Positions 1 to 6,315 of a DNA stretch of 12,891 nt are shown one piece after another (the stretch's first letter is position 1; each line of letters opens with the position of its first letter). Below the pieces are notes generated by a model, which saw only the letters and a list, made by a program, of their open reading frames with translations, had not been told where the DNA came from and searched no databases. Position numbers and translations under genes: made by a program. The DNA comes from CBDUBS01 sp965365445 (GTDB lineage: Bacteria > Bacteroidota > Rhodothermia > Rhodothermales > DASSAV01). The stretch covers positions 1 to 12,891 of the forward strand of contig CBDUBS010000099.1 of assembly GCA_965365445.1 (NCBI GenBank), read 5' to 3'.

Positions 1-1152
1 TACGCAGGCGCACTCGCCGATGGCATATAAGCCGGGAACGACGGATCCCCGCCTGGCCCGTTCGACGCGTCCGTCCGCATCCGTGGGGATGCCGCCCATG
101 GCGTAATGGCAGGTCGGCGCTACCGGGATCATTTGGGTCAACGGGTCAACGCCCAGGTACGTTCGGGAAAACGTGGCAATCTCCGGCAGTTTCTTTTCGA
201 TGACTTCCGCCCCGACATGCGTGAGGTCCAGGTCCAGGTAGTCCTTTCCGTTGATTCCGCGCCCCTCGGCGATTTCCTTGTACATACACTGCGAGACGAG
301 ATCGCGCGGCGCCAGGTCCTTTACCGTCGGCGCGTAGCGTTCCATGAACCGCTCGCCGTCTTTATTACGCAGGATGCCGCCCTCGCCGCGCGCCCCTTCG
401 GTGATGAGGATACCTAGTCGGTAGAGCCCGGTCGGGTGGAACTGCACGAATTCCATGTCCTCCAGGGGCAGCCCTCGGCGAAGTACGATCGCCATGCCGT
501 CGCCGGTGCCGGCGTGCGCGTTGGAGGTGGTCTTGAACGCGCGGCCGTACCCGCCGGTGGCGAAGTTGACGATTTTAGCGTGGAACGTATGGACTTCGCC
601 CGTCAGCACCTCGTAGGCTACCACGCCGCACGTTTCGCCCTCGGGCGTCATGAGCAGGTCGAGCACCTGGTATTCGTCGTAGAACCGGACGTTGTTCTTG
701 ACGCACTGCTCGTAGAGGGTATGCAGGATGGTATGGCCGGTGCGGTCCGCCGCGTGGCAGGCGCGTCGGACCGGCGCCTCACCGAAGTTGCGCGTATGCC
801 CTCCGAAACGCCGCTGGGAGATTTTTCCTTCCTTGTTGCGGCTGAAGGGCACTCCGTAGTGTTCCAGCTCGATGATGGTGCGGGGGGCATCCTGGCACAT
901 GATCTCGATGGCGTCCTGGTCGCCCAGGTAATCGCTGCCCTTTACGGTGTCGAAGGCGTGCCAGAGCCAGTGGTCTTCTTCTTCGTTGCCGAGGGCGGCG
1001 CCAATGCCTCCCTGGGCGGCGCCCGTGTGGGAGCGGAGGGGGTGCAGCTTGGATACGACGGCTACATCGGCGCCGCCTTCCTTGGCATATAAAGCGGCCA
1101 TCAACCCTGCGCCGCCGGCCCCGACGATGACGATATCATGCGAGAAAATCAT
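1..1152 (-). CDS. sdhA: Succinate dehydrogenase flavoprotein subunit (partial, C-terminus off the left edge)
   Basis: This is the flavoprotein subunit of succinate:quinone oxidoreductase, which oxidises succinate to fumarate at a covalently bound FAD (TCA cycle, complex II). Translating the complement from ATG at 1152 gives 384 open codons to the window edge; the family is usually about 580-650 residues, so roughly one third is missing. Visible features are the Rossmann GAGGAG at residues 11-16, the RSHTGAAQGG segment with the expected FAD-linking His42, the HPTG motif with His239, GARGEGG at 253-259, LAPRD with Arg283, and HYAMGG with His349. These match the substrate-binding and catalytic positions of the family. 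The visible part ends in GECACV, just before the usual SVHGANRLGG segment. From memory, SHTGAAQGG and GECACV look more like actinobacterial Sdh2-type flavoproteins than the E. coli one. It follows sdhC and sdhD on the same strand after a 98-base gap. Fumarate reductase is possible, but gltA-sdhCD context favours succinate dehydrogenase. Confidence 0.97.
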   Translation of the reverse strand, partial: MIFSHDIVIVGAGGAGLMAALYAKEGGADVAVVSKLHPLRSHTGAAQGGIGAALGNEEEDHWLWHAFDTVKGSDYLGDQDAIEIMCQDAPRTIIELEHYGVPFSRNKEGKISQRRFGGHTRNFGEAPVRRACHAADRTGHTILHTLYEQCVKNNVRFYDEYQVLDLLMTPEGETCGVVAYEVLTGEVHTFHAKIVNFATGGYGRAFKTTSNAHAGTGDGMAIVLRRGLPLEDMEFVQFHPTGLYRLGILITEGARGEGGILRNKDGERFMERYAPTVKDLAPRDLVSQCMYKEIAEGRGINGKDYLDLDLTHVGAEVIEKKLPEIATFSRTYLGVDPLTQMIPVAPTCHYAMGGIPTDADGRVERARRGSVVPGLYAIGECACV

Positions 1153-1203
1153 GGATCTTCTATAATGTAGTCTTTATTTATCCTTCCCTGTGCAGGTGTA
1201 GAA

Positions 1204-1240
1204 CCGGCCCGAAGCCGGACGGCGGGCTTCTCGTGAGCCC
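1204..1240 (-). other. Two small hairpins in the sdhD-sdhA gap
   Basis: The 98-base gap between sdhD and sdhA holds two short perfect inverted repeats: 1204-1218 (5-base arms CCGGC/GCCGG) and 1224-1240 (5-base arms GGGCT/AGCCC). Neither is followed by a T tract on the minus strand, so a strong intrinsic terminator is unlikely. They could be mRNA stabilising or processing structures that adjust anchor-to-flavoprotein expression. This is an inference from sequence symmetry only. Confidence 0.35.
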
Positions 1241-1250
1241 GTTTCGACTC

Positions 1251-1733
1251 CTATCCTGCGTATCCCCATCCGGCGGTAATCACCGAATACAACCCGACCA
1301 CCAGCAGGATCAGGGCCACGGTCCAGGTCAGCGTGAAGGTAATCACGCGCGCCATGTCGTTCCGGATATAGTCCCCCAGCACGTTGTTCAGGCCGTAGAA
1401 GCCGTGGTGCAAGGCAAAGATGAGAAAGAGGATGTTGAACCCTTTCCAGAGCACGCCGTACACCGGGTTGGCGAGCCGTGCCATTACCACATCGTAGGGG
1501 GTTATTTCGGCCGTCGTGCCGGCGAGCGCCTGGACGGCATCACGGGCTTCGTCCGAGTAGACGGGCATTTCGTTTTCTTGCACCACGGCCGGGGTTACGG
1601 TCGCGGTTTGGTGGTCGAAGTGCTGCACCCAGAAGTGCGTGATGAGCAGAAAAATGAGAAAGGTGCCCGTAACACGATGCAAAAACCAGGAGAAGCCTGA
1701 CGATCGTGTGGACTTTCCGTAGGGGTTAGCCAT
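1251..1733 (-). CDS. sdhD: Succinate dehydrogenase cytochrome b membrane anchor, second subunit
   Basis: This is a 160-residue integral membrane subunit that, with SdhC, anchors SdhAB, carries heme and forms the quinone site. It has three predicted membrane segments: about 14-36 (containing FLHRVTG and THFW), about 98-120 (containing ALHHGFYGLNNVLGDY) and about 129-155. A hydrophilic loop of about 60 residues (36-97) separates the first two and is longer than in SdhC. Candidate heme ligands are His33 in helix I and His109 or His110 in helix II; Asp121 follows at the spacing also seen in SdhC. The ATG at 1733 lies 21 bases after the sdhC stop, consistent with co-transcription. I call it sdhD from gene order (C-D-A); the two anchors could be named the other way round. 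Confidence 0.92.
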   Translation of the reverse strand: MANPYGKSTRSSGFSWFLHRVTGTFLIFLLITHFWVQHFDHQTATVTPAVVQENEMPVYSDEARDAVQALAGTTAEITPYDVVMARLANPVYGVLWKGFNILFLIFALHHGFYGLNNVLGDYIRNDMARVITFTLTWTVALILLVVGLYSVITAGWGYAG

Positions 1734-1754
1734 ATCCGTAGTAATTTCTCTCTG

Positions 1755-2156
1755 TTAGGAGGCGTAGTAAGCGATCAGCGCATAGATGGAGGGATACCCC
1801 CCGATCAGGATGATCGCGATCGCCACGGCGCCGAGCGTCCAGAACAGTTTTTTGTGGTTCGGACTCCAGCCCAGAAAATCGATCAGGACGATGCGCAATC
1901 CGTTGAGGGCATGGTAGGCGACGGCCGCAAGCAGCAAGAACTCGCCCAGCTTGAACACCGGAGCGTGGTACTTGACGATGAGCGTATTGAAGGACGCCGG
2001 GTCGCCCAGCGACCTCAACCCCCATACGTGGATTACGATGTATATGGTGAGCGCGACGCCGCTTAACCGGTGGGCCATCCAGGCAAACATGCCTGTCCGC
2101 ACGCGGTATTTCAAGATGGGTTGAGGCTGGGCGCGCTCTACGGTTTCTAAAGCCAT
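1755..2156 (-). CDS. sdhC: Succinate dehydrogenase cytochrome b556 subunit
   Basis: This is the first membrane anchor of succinate:quinone oxidoreductase, 133 residues from ATG at 2156. The N-terminal part carries the SdhC signature RTGMFAWMAHRLSG (residues 20-33). Three membrane helices follow: about 24-47, about 71-94 and about 103-130. Helix II contains YHALNGLR with His82, the expected heme-b axial ligand position; His43 in helix I is a second candidate, and Asp93 is conserved after helix II. The open frame could begin nine codons earlier at TTG 2183. I prefer ATG 2156 because the extension lies inside a perfect dyad (2168-2186) and TTG is a weak start; neither start has an obvious Shine-Dalgarno sequence. 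It is first in the sdhCDA run, which probably has its own promoter in the gap behind gltA. Confidence 0.94.
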   Translation of the reverse strand: MALETVERAQPQPILKYRVRTGMFAWMAHRLSGVALTIYIVIHVWGLRSLGDPASFNTLIVKYHAPVFKLGEFLLLAAVAYHALNGLRIVLIDFLGWSPNHKKLFWTLGAVAIAIILIGGYPSIYALIAYYAS

Positions 2157-2167
2157 AGTGCGGAAGA

Positions 2168-2186
2168 CGTTTGATTTAGGCAAACG
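2168..2186. promoter_or_regulatory. Dyad CGTTTG-N7-CAAACG just upstream of sdhC
   Basis: A perfect inverted repeat with 6-base arms and a 7-base spacer ends 12 bases before the sdhC ATG. On the minus strand its left half reads TTTGCCTAAA, and the same ten bases occur in the gltA upstream region at 3690-3699. It could be an operator, a leader hairpin masking the sdhC start, or chance. The evidence is symmetry, position and the shared decamer. Confidence 0.4.
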
Positions 2187-2195
2187 AGAGCGTTC

Positions 2196-2226
2196 GGAAA
2201 TTACACCCCGGCGCTCCGGGATGCAA
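2196..2226 (-). promoter_or_regulatory. Candidate promoter for sdhCDA
   Basis: On the minus strand a TTG (2224-2226) is followed after 20 bases by TAATTTCC (2196-2203). This approximates the Bacteroidota-type -33 TTTG / -7 TAnnTTTG promoter. It would place transcription initiation near 2189, upstream of the sdhC start. The spacer is a GC-rich inverted repeat (CCCGG at 2207-2211, CCGGG at 2216-2220). The call is a motif match only. Confidence 0.35.
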
Positions 2227-2288
2227 AGTCTCTCCGGGGGAGCCAGAATATATCGTTAATGGGCCCGGCGTTGGCGAAAGGAAATCTA

Positions 2289-2301
2289 ATTCACCGTGAA
2301 T
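2289..2301. promoter_or_regulatory. Perfect short palindrome ATTCAC-C-GTGAAT between gltA and sdhC
   Basis: This 13-base dyad (6-base arms around one central base) lies in the gap behind gltA, about 65 bases upstream of the candidate sdh -33 element. Its AT-rich symmetrical form is typical of a dimeric regulator site, but no regulator can be named. I saw no T-tract hairpin that would terminate gltA here, so gltA-sdh read-through is also possible. Confidence 0.3.
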
Positions 2302-2362
2302 GTTCGAGGAGCAGGCCGCACCTCGCCCGGCCCGGCCGAGCGTCAGGAGGGTAGCGGAGCCT

Positions 2363-3547
2363 TTATGCCCGGTTGCCGATCGGGGCAACCTTCAGGCCGC
2401 GCGGGCCGGTGTATTCGGAAGTCGGACGGATGAGGCGGTTGTTCTTCCATTGTTCCATGAAGTGGGCCGTCCACCCGGTCATGCGGCTCATGGCGAAAAT
2501 CGGGGTGTACAGATCGCAGTCGATCCCCATGGTGTAGTACACCGAAGCGCTGTAGAAATCGACGTTCGGGTAGAGGCCCTTTGCCTCGAGCATCGTGGAG
2601 GCGATTTCCAGGCTCATGTCGTACCACTTCGTGGAGCCGGATTCCTCGCTGAGCGCGCCGGCCATATCTCGAAGAATGGCGGCGCGGGGGTCCAGCACTT
2701 TGTACACGCGGTGCCCGAACCCGGCAATGCGTTCATGGCGACGGAGCATTTCCCGGATGTAATCCGAGGGGCTTTCGCCCCGTCCGTCGATGTCCAGCAG
2801 CATTTTCATCACGGCGATGTTGGCGCCGCCGTGCAAAGGGCCTTTGAGTGCGCCGATGGCGCCGGTGACCGCCGAATAGATGTCCGAAAGGGTAGAAGCG
2901 CTCACCCGGCCGGCAAACGTCGAAGCGTTGAGGCCGTGCTCGGCGTGCAGCACCAGGGCGGTGCTCAACGTGCGCTCCGCTGCGGCGCCCGGCCACTCGC
3001 CGTTGAGCATGTAAAGAAAGTTGGCGGATAGCGAGCCCTCGTGAACGGGCGGTACGTAGGGCTTTCCTTTGCGCAGCCGGTCGAGCGCCGCGATGATTCC
3101 GGGGGTCTGGGCGGTCAGCCGAATGGACTTGCGGTAGTTGGCTTCCGGGGTCATCAATTCGGCTTCCGGATCATACAGGGCGAGCATCGAGATCGCCGTG
3201 CGGAGCACAGCCATGGCATCCGAGCCGGGGGGGACGCTTTTCAACCACTCCACCAGGGGACCGGGCAGATCGCGCTCGTTTTGCAGGTGGTATAGCACTT
3301 CGTCCAGTTCCCCCTGTGTGGGCAGCGCGCCGTTCCACAGCAGAAAGGCCACTTCCTCGAACGCGGCGTTCGCACCCAGATCCTGGATGTCGTATCCGCG
3401 GTAAACGAGTTCGCCCTCCTGTCCGTTGATGTGGCAGATATCGGAGGAGAGCGCCACAACGTCTTTCAGGCCGCCCTGGGCGGGCGTTTCGGTGGTACGT
3501 GCGCTCGGGGCCTCTCGGCCCGGAGCCTTAGGCGTAGCGCTGATCAT
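2363..3547 (-). CDS. gltA: Citrate synthase
   Basis: This enzyme condenses oxaloacetate with acetyl-CoA to citrate, the entry step of the TCA cycle. The 394-residue protein has all family hallmarks: SSDICHINGQEGELVYRGYDI at 34-54, the EHGLNAST segment with catalytic His204, GPLHGGAN with His239, GFGHRVYKVLDPRA at 276-289, and the NVDFYS segment with catalytic Asp330. Its length and lack of a long N-terminal domain fit the shorter dimeric type rather than the NADH-inhibited hexameric enzyme of about 430 residues. The first 25 residues are rich in Pro, Ala, Thr and Arg and look like a flexible lineage-specific extension. ATG 3547 is preceded by CAGGAT at a suitable distance. The gene is collinear with sdhCDA downstream, so citrate formation and succinate oxidation are probably co-regulated. 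2-methylcitrate synthase is a possible alternative, but the TCA context favours citrate synthase. Confidence 0.96.
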   Translation of the reverse strand: MISATPKAPGREAPSARTTETPAQGGLKDVVALSSDICHINGQEGELVYRGYDIQDLGANAAFEEVAFLLWNGALPTQGELDEVLYHLQNERDLPGPLVEWLKSVPPGSDAMAVLRTAISMLALYDPEAELMTPEANYRKSIRLTAQTPGIIAALDRLRKGKPYVPPVHEGSLSANFLYMLNGEWPGAAAERTLSTALVLHAEHGLNASTFAGRVSASTLSDIYSAVTGAIGALKGPLHGGANIAVMKMLLDIDGRGESPSDYIREMLRRHERIAGFGHRVYKVLDPRAAILRDMAGALSEESGSTKWYDMSLEIASTMLEAKGLYPNVDFYSASVYYTMGIDCDLYTPIFAMSRMTGWTAHFMEQWKNNRLIRPTSEYTGPRGLKVAPIGNRA

Positions 3548-3620
3548 GGGGGTATCCTGTCTGGGCTGGTGGATTCCGGTCTGCCCCGGCGAGCCGTCTC
3601 GGAGAAGCAGTTAGTGCTTT

Positions 3621-3652
3621 CAATGATAAAGCCGAAAGGGACCGCACTGCAA
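3621..3652 (-). promoter_or_regulatory. Candidate gltA promoter
   Basis: On the minus strand TTG (3650-3652) is followed after 21 bases by TATCATTG (3621-3628), one mismatch from the Bacteroidota -7 consensus TAnnTTTG. The region is AT-rich compared with its surroundings and lies about 75 bases before the gltA ATG. It is a motif match only. A second AT-rich block at 3680-3700, holding the decamer shared with the sdhC upstream region, could bind a regulator. Confidence 0.4.
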
Positions 3653-3754
3653 TCATTATCAAGCTTCATCGTATGAAATTGGTAAATATTTTAGGCAAAA
3701 GGAATCCGCTGGCGTATATTGAGCAAAAGCCGCTTGCCATAGCCCGAAGTCGTT

Positions 3755-3832
3755 GCGGATCATGTAGATCCGTCGAATGTCCGGTGAGAGAGATTCGGAA
3801 ACGGATGGGCGGCGGATCAATCTGGATCCGTC
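3755..3832. repeat. Two copies of a 20-base dyad element in the gltA-rng gap
   Basis: Copy 1 (3755-3774) and copy 2 (3812-3832) both begin GCGGATCA and end GATCCGTC, with four or five different bases between. Within each, CGGATC and GATCCG form perfect 6-base inverted arms (3756-3761/3767-3772 and 3813-3818/3825-3830). The centres are about 57-58 bases apart. This could be a pair of operators upstream of the gltA promoter, or structure in an unrecognised transcript. I cannot assign a binding protein. Confidence 0.5.
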
Positions 3833-4393
3833 CGGGTTCAAGCCGTTATATGATGTCCGCGTTTTGAGGTGTCCGCCGCCGGCTGTCGTACGTGCAGTGG
3901 TAATGAGTTGGTCTGGAACGCCGAGCGGCTGAATAGGCCGAGCCTCCGTTTGCGCCCGTCTGGGGCGAATTCGTATCCGTACGCGGCTCGCCGATCTCTC
4001 GTCGAGCCGCAACCCCGGTCGTTCGAGGTCCGGCCGGGCGGGATAATGCCGAAACGCGCCGCGTAGTGAAATTGAACGCTTTTTGCTTTGCAGAATGTCA
4101 CTAGCGTTGTGATGGCGGCCCTTTTTGCCGGCCTGCACGCAACCTGTTCCATCTTTATCAACCTATTCAAGGAGTGCCTCACGCGCCCCTTGAGCCGGTA
4201 CTTTACTGGCGATCCATGCTACACGGCCTATGAAGCGCTCCCTGTGCTTTCGGCCGTGCCTGCCCGGCCGCGCTTTGCTTCAGCGTGGGTTTACTCTCCC
4301 GTCTGCTCCTCTGCCTTACGCTTCCCGGAGATAACCTTACCCCTGCAACTGGTCCGGCCCGGTCCGCATCTGCTATTCGAAGGCCTGCTCTCG
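3833..4393. other. Long intergenic stretch upstream of rng, no gene recognised
   Basis: This stretch is open in several frames on both strands, but the translations are Arg/Pro/Ser-rich, lack recognisable motifs and have poor starts, so I call none of them genes. No tRNA, tmRNA, RNase P or SRP RNA signature was seen. An AT-rich patch at about 4066-4112 holds TTTTTG followed by TAGCGTTG (a weak -7-like match with a short, 16-base spacer) and could be the rng promoter. If so, rng has a leader of about 300 bases. An inverted repeat AACGCT/AGCGTT with a long loop spans about 4075-4106. Confidence 0.4.
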
Positions 4394-4416
4394 GGACGCT
4401 TGCCCAAGCGTCTTTT
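4394..4416 (+). promoter_or_regulatory. Hairpin with T tract directly abutting the rng start codon
   Basis: GACGCTT (4395-4401), a four-base loop GCCC, and AAGCGTC (4406-4412) form a perfect 7-base-pair hairpin, with an extra possible G-U pair at its base. Four T residues follow, and then the ATG at 4417. It has the form of a short intrinsic terminator or attenuator, or of a structure that blocks ribosome access. No Shine-Dalgarno sequence lies between it and the ATG. RNase E of E. coli controls its own mRNA through its leader, so feedback control by this enzyme is a reasonable hypothesis. Confidence 0.5.
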
Positions 4417-6303
4417 ATGGCAAAAGAGATTATTGTTAATGTTGAAAATGAGCAGACACGCATAGCCATTCTCGAAAATGGCGAGCTGGTCGAACTCTAC
4501 ATCGAAAACGTCGGCAACGAACGCACCATAGGCGATATCTGCCTCGGTCGCGTGCGCAAAATCATGCCGAGCATCCTGGCCGCCTTCGTCGACATCGGCC
4601 AGAAACAGGATGCTTTTCTGCACTTCTCCGACCTGTCGGACAACCTGCCGGAACTCGTCGAGTTCTTGAAAGACCCGAAACCGGAAGTCGGCAAACAGTT
4701 CGTACATCCGGAGCCCCATCTGCCCAGGGGCAAGCGCCGTCATCCTACCTCCCACCGTGATTCGGCGCCCCATAACGGCGCACCCGGTGCGACCGAACAC
4801 GCCGCCGAAGAGCCGGCCGAAGCTCCCGATGCCGCGCTGGTCGTGGCCGATGCGGATATCCAGGAGAAATCCCACCGGGGTGTATCCGATGTACGGGCCA
4901 GAGGGCAACGCCGATCTGCCCAGCGCAAGCACGCTCCCAGAAAACCGACTCGGAGGGTGGAGAGGCCCTCCTCCGACGATCAGCGCCCATCGCCGGAGAC
5001 GTTCCTCAAGCGGGATCAGAAACTGCTCGTCAAGATCGTCAAGGAGCCTATCTCCTCGAAAGGCAGTCGCGTTTCTACCGATATTTCGCTCGCAGGTCGT
5101 TTCCTTGTGCTGGTGCCTCTGGCCGACTACGTGGCCGTGTCGAAAAAAATCGTTTCCTACAAGGAGCGGCGGCGTCTCCGTACGCTGGCCAAGAGCCTGC
5201 TTCCCGATGGTTTCGGGCTCATCGTCCGCACGGTGGCCGAGGGAAAGAACGCCAAAGCCCTGGATACGGACCTCCGCCTCCTGATCGACAAATGGCGCAA
5301 AATCGAGCGCAAGCTCGCCGACAATCCCGAACCGCCGTGCGTCGTTCATGAGGACGTCAACCTCGTTTCATCGGTCATTCGCGATCTGTTCTCGGAGGAC
5401 TACGACCGCATCCTGGTTGACGATCAGCGCCTGTTCCGGAACATCAAAAGCTACATCCAGGCCGTGGCGCCCCATATGGCCGCCGCCGTACAGATCCACT
5501 CCGTCAAAAAGCACATTTTCGAAACGGCAGGCATCGCCAAGGATGTCGCCCGGGCCTTTGAAAGCCGCATCGACTTGCCTTCCGGCGGGTACCTCTTCCT
5601 CGAAAAAACGGAAGCGATGCACGTGATAGACGTCAACTCGGGCCGCTCGGGGCGGGGTATGACGCAGGAGGATAATTCCCTCAAGGTGAACCTGGAAGCG
5701 GCGCGCCTCATTGCACGGCAAATACGCCTGCGCGACCTCGGCGGCATCATCGTGGTCGATTTCATCGATCTCCGGCACGACCATAACCGCCAGAAGGTGT
5801 ATGACGAGTTGAAACGGGAGTTTCGGAAGGACCGGGCGGTTACCAAGCTGCTCCCGATGAGCGATTTTGGCCTAATCCAGATTACCCGCCAGCGCCTGCG
5901 CCCCAGCATCACCACGATGGCCAATGCCAACGGCACACCGAAACTGCCTGAGAATCCCCCTCCGAGGGAAAGAAACCCCGGAAAACCTCCGGAGGCTCTT
6001 CCCCGGGAAAAACAACCCGCCGCCGAGGATTTCGTCCGCCGGATCGAGGAATGGATCGTCACCTCCAAAGCGAAAGACAGCCGCCGCGCCATAACCCTTC
6101 AGGTTCATCCGTTTACGGCGGCTTACCTGAACCGCAAGGTGCCCAACTACCCCACGCGCTGGTTCGTGAAACACCTGGTTCGCATCCGCATGGAAACCGA
6201 CGACTCCCTGCCTCCCTTCCGCTTCCGGTGCCTCGACCCGCGTACCGGGGCTGAGGTCAGGCTCCCGGAGGAAGAAACGCCCACCGGAAAACAAACGGCT
6301 TGA
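4417..6303 (+). CDS. rng: Ribonuclease E/G family endoribonuclease
   Basis: This is a single-strand-specific endoribonuclease for rRNA/tRNA maturation and mRNA decay, 628 residues. The S1 domain begins at about 36 (ICLGRVRKIMPS, AAFVDIGQKQDAFLHFSDL), is interrupted by a Pro/Arg/Ala/Glu-rich low-complexity stretch at about 96-192, and resumes with LLVKIVKEPISSKGSRVSTDI from 203. The DNase I-like catalytic centre is intact: Asp405 and Asn407 in HVIDVNSGRSGRG, and Asp448 in GGIIVVDFIDL. The Asp-Asp spacing of 43 is the same as in E. coli RNase E (303/346). The zinc-link CPxC motif expected after about 500 is absent, replaced by a Pro-rich linker, and a small C-terminal domain (about 530-628) follows. 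I chose ATG 4417 over in-frame GTG 4285 because MAKEIIVNVENEQ matches the usual family N-terminus. It is the first gene of a probable operon; the next start is 12 bases after its stop. Confidence 0.95.
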   Translation: MAKEIIVNVENEQTRIAILENGELVELYIENVGNERTIGDICLGRVRKIMPSILAAFVDIGQKQDAFLHFSDLSDNLPELVEFLKDPKPEVGKQFVHPEPHLPRGKRRHPTSHRDSAPHNGAPGATEHAAEEPAEAPDAALVVADADIQEKSHRGVSDVRARGQRRSAQRKHAPRKPTRRVERPSSDDQRPSPETFLKRDQKLLVKIVKEPISSKGSRVSTDISLAGRFLVLVPLADYVAVSKKIVSYKERRRLRTLAKSLLPDGFGLIVRTVAEGKNAKALDTDLRLLIDKWRKIERKLADNPEPPCVVHEDVNLVSSVIRDLFSEDYDRILVDDQRLFRNIKSYIQAVAPHMAAAVQIHSVKKHIFETAGIAKDVARAFESRIDLPSGGYLFLEKTEAMHVIDVNSGRSGRGMTQEDNSLKVNLEAARLIARQIRLRDLGGIIVVDFIDLRHDHNRQKVYDELKREFRKDRAVTKLLPMSDFGLIQITRQRLRPSITTMANANGTPKLPENPPPRERNPGKPPEALPREKQPAAEDFVRRIEEWIVTSKAKDSRRAITLQVHPFTAAYLNRKVPNYPTRWFVKHLVRIRMETDDSLPPFRFRCLDPRTGAEVRLPEEETPTGKQTA

Positions 6304-6315
6304 TCCCGGTCCGGC

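Noticed and set aside
436..1092. Long open frame on the plus strand opposite sdhA (218 codons)
   Set aside because: It is antisense to an unmistakable SdhA; the translation is Val/Gly/Ala-rich without motifs, a common artefact of GC-rich DNA.
2157..2183. Nine-codon N-terminal extension of SdhC from TTG 2183
   Set aside because: The start is TTG without Shine-Dalgarno sequence, the extension lies inside a perfect dyad, and ATG 2156 gives the expected SdhC N-terminus.
2322..2340. GC-rich inverted repeat behind gltA considered as a terminator
   Set aside because: Only four outer base pairs form cleanly and no T tract follows on the minus strand.
3828..3850. GGGTTCAAGCC resembling a tRNA T arm
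   Set aside because: Only three base pairs can form around the loop, and no acceptor, D or anticodon arm fits upstream.
3659..4182. Minus-strand open frames of 159 and 114 codons in the gltA-rng gap
   Set aside because: Arg/Pro/Ser-rich translations with no motif; they overlap each other in different frames and run through the repeated dyads.
4285..4416. 44-residue N-terminal extension of RNase E/G from GTG 4285
   Set aside because: MAKEIIVNVENEQ at 4417 is the canonical family start; the extension is low-complexity and includes the leader hairpin.
4088..4465. Plus-strand frame of 125 codons overlapping the rng start
   Set aside because: It crosses into the well-supported rng N-terminus in another frame and has no recognisable domain.
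4291..5349. 352-codon minus-strand frame opposite rng
   Set aside because: It is antisense to a conserved RNase domain and its translation shows no domain or signal.
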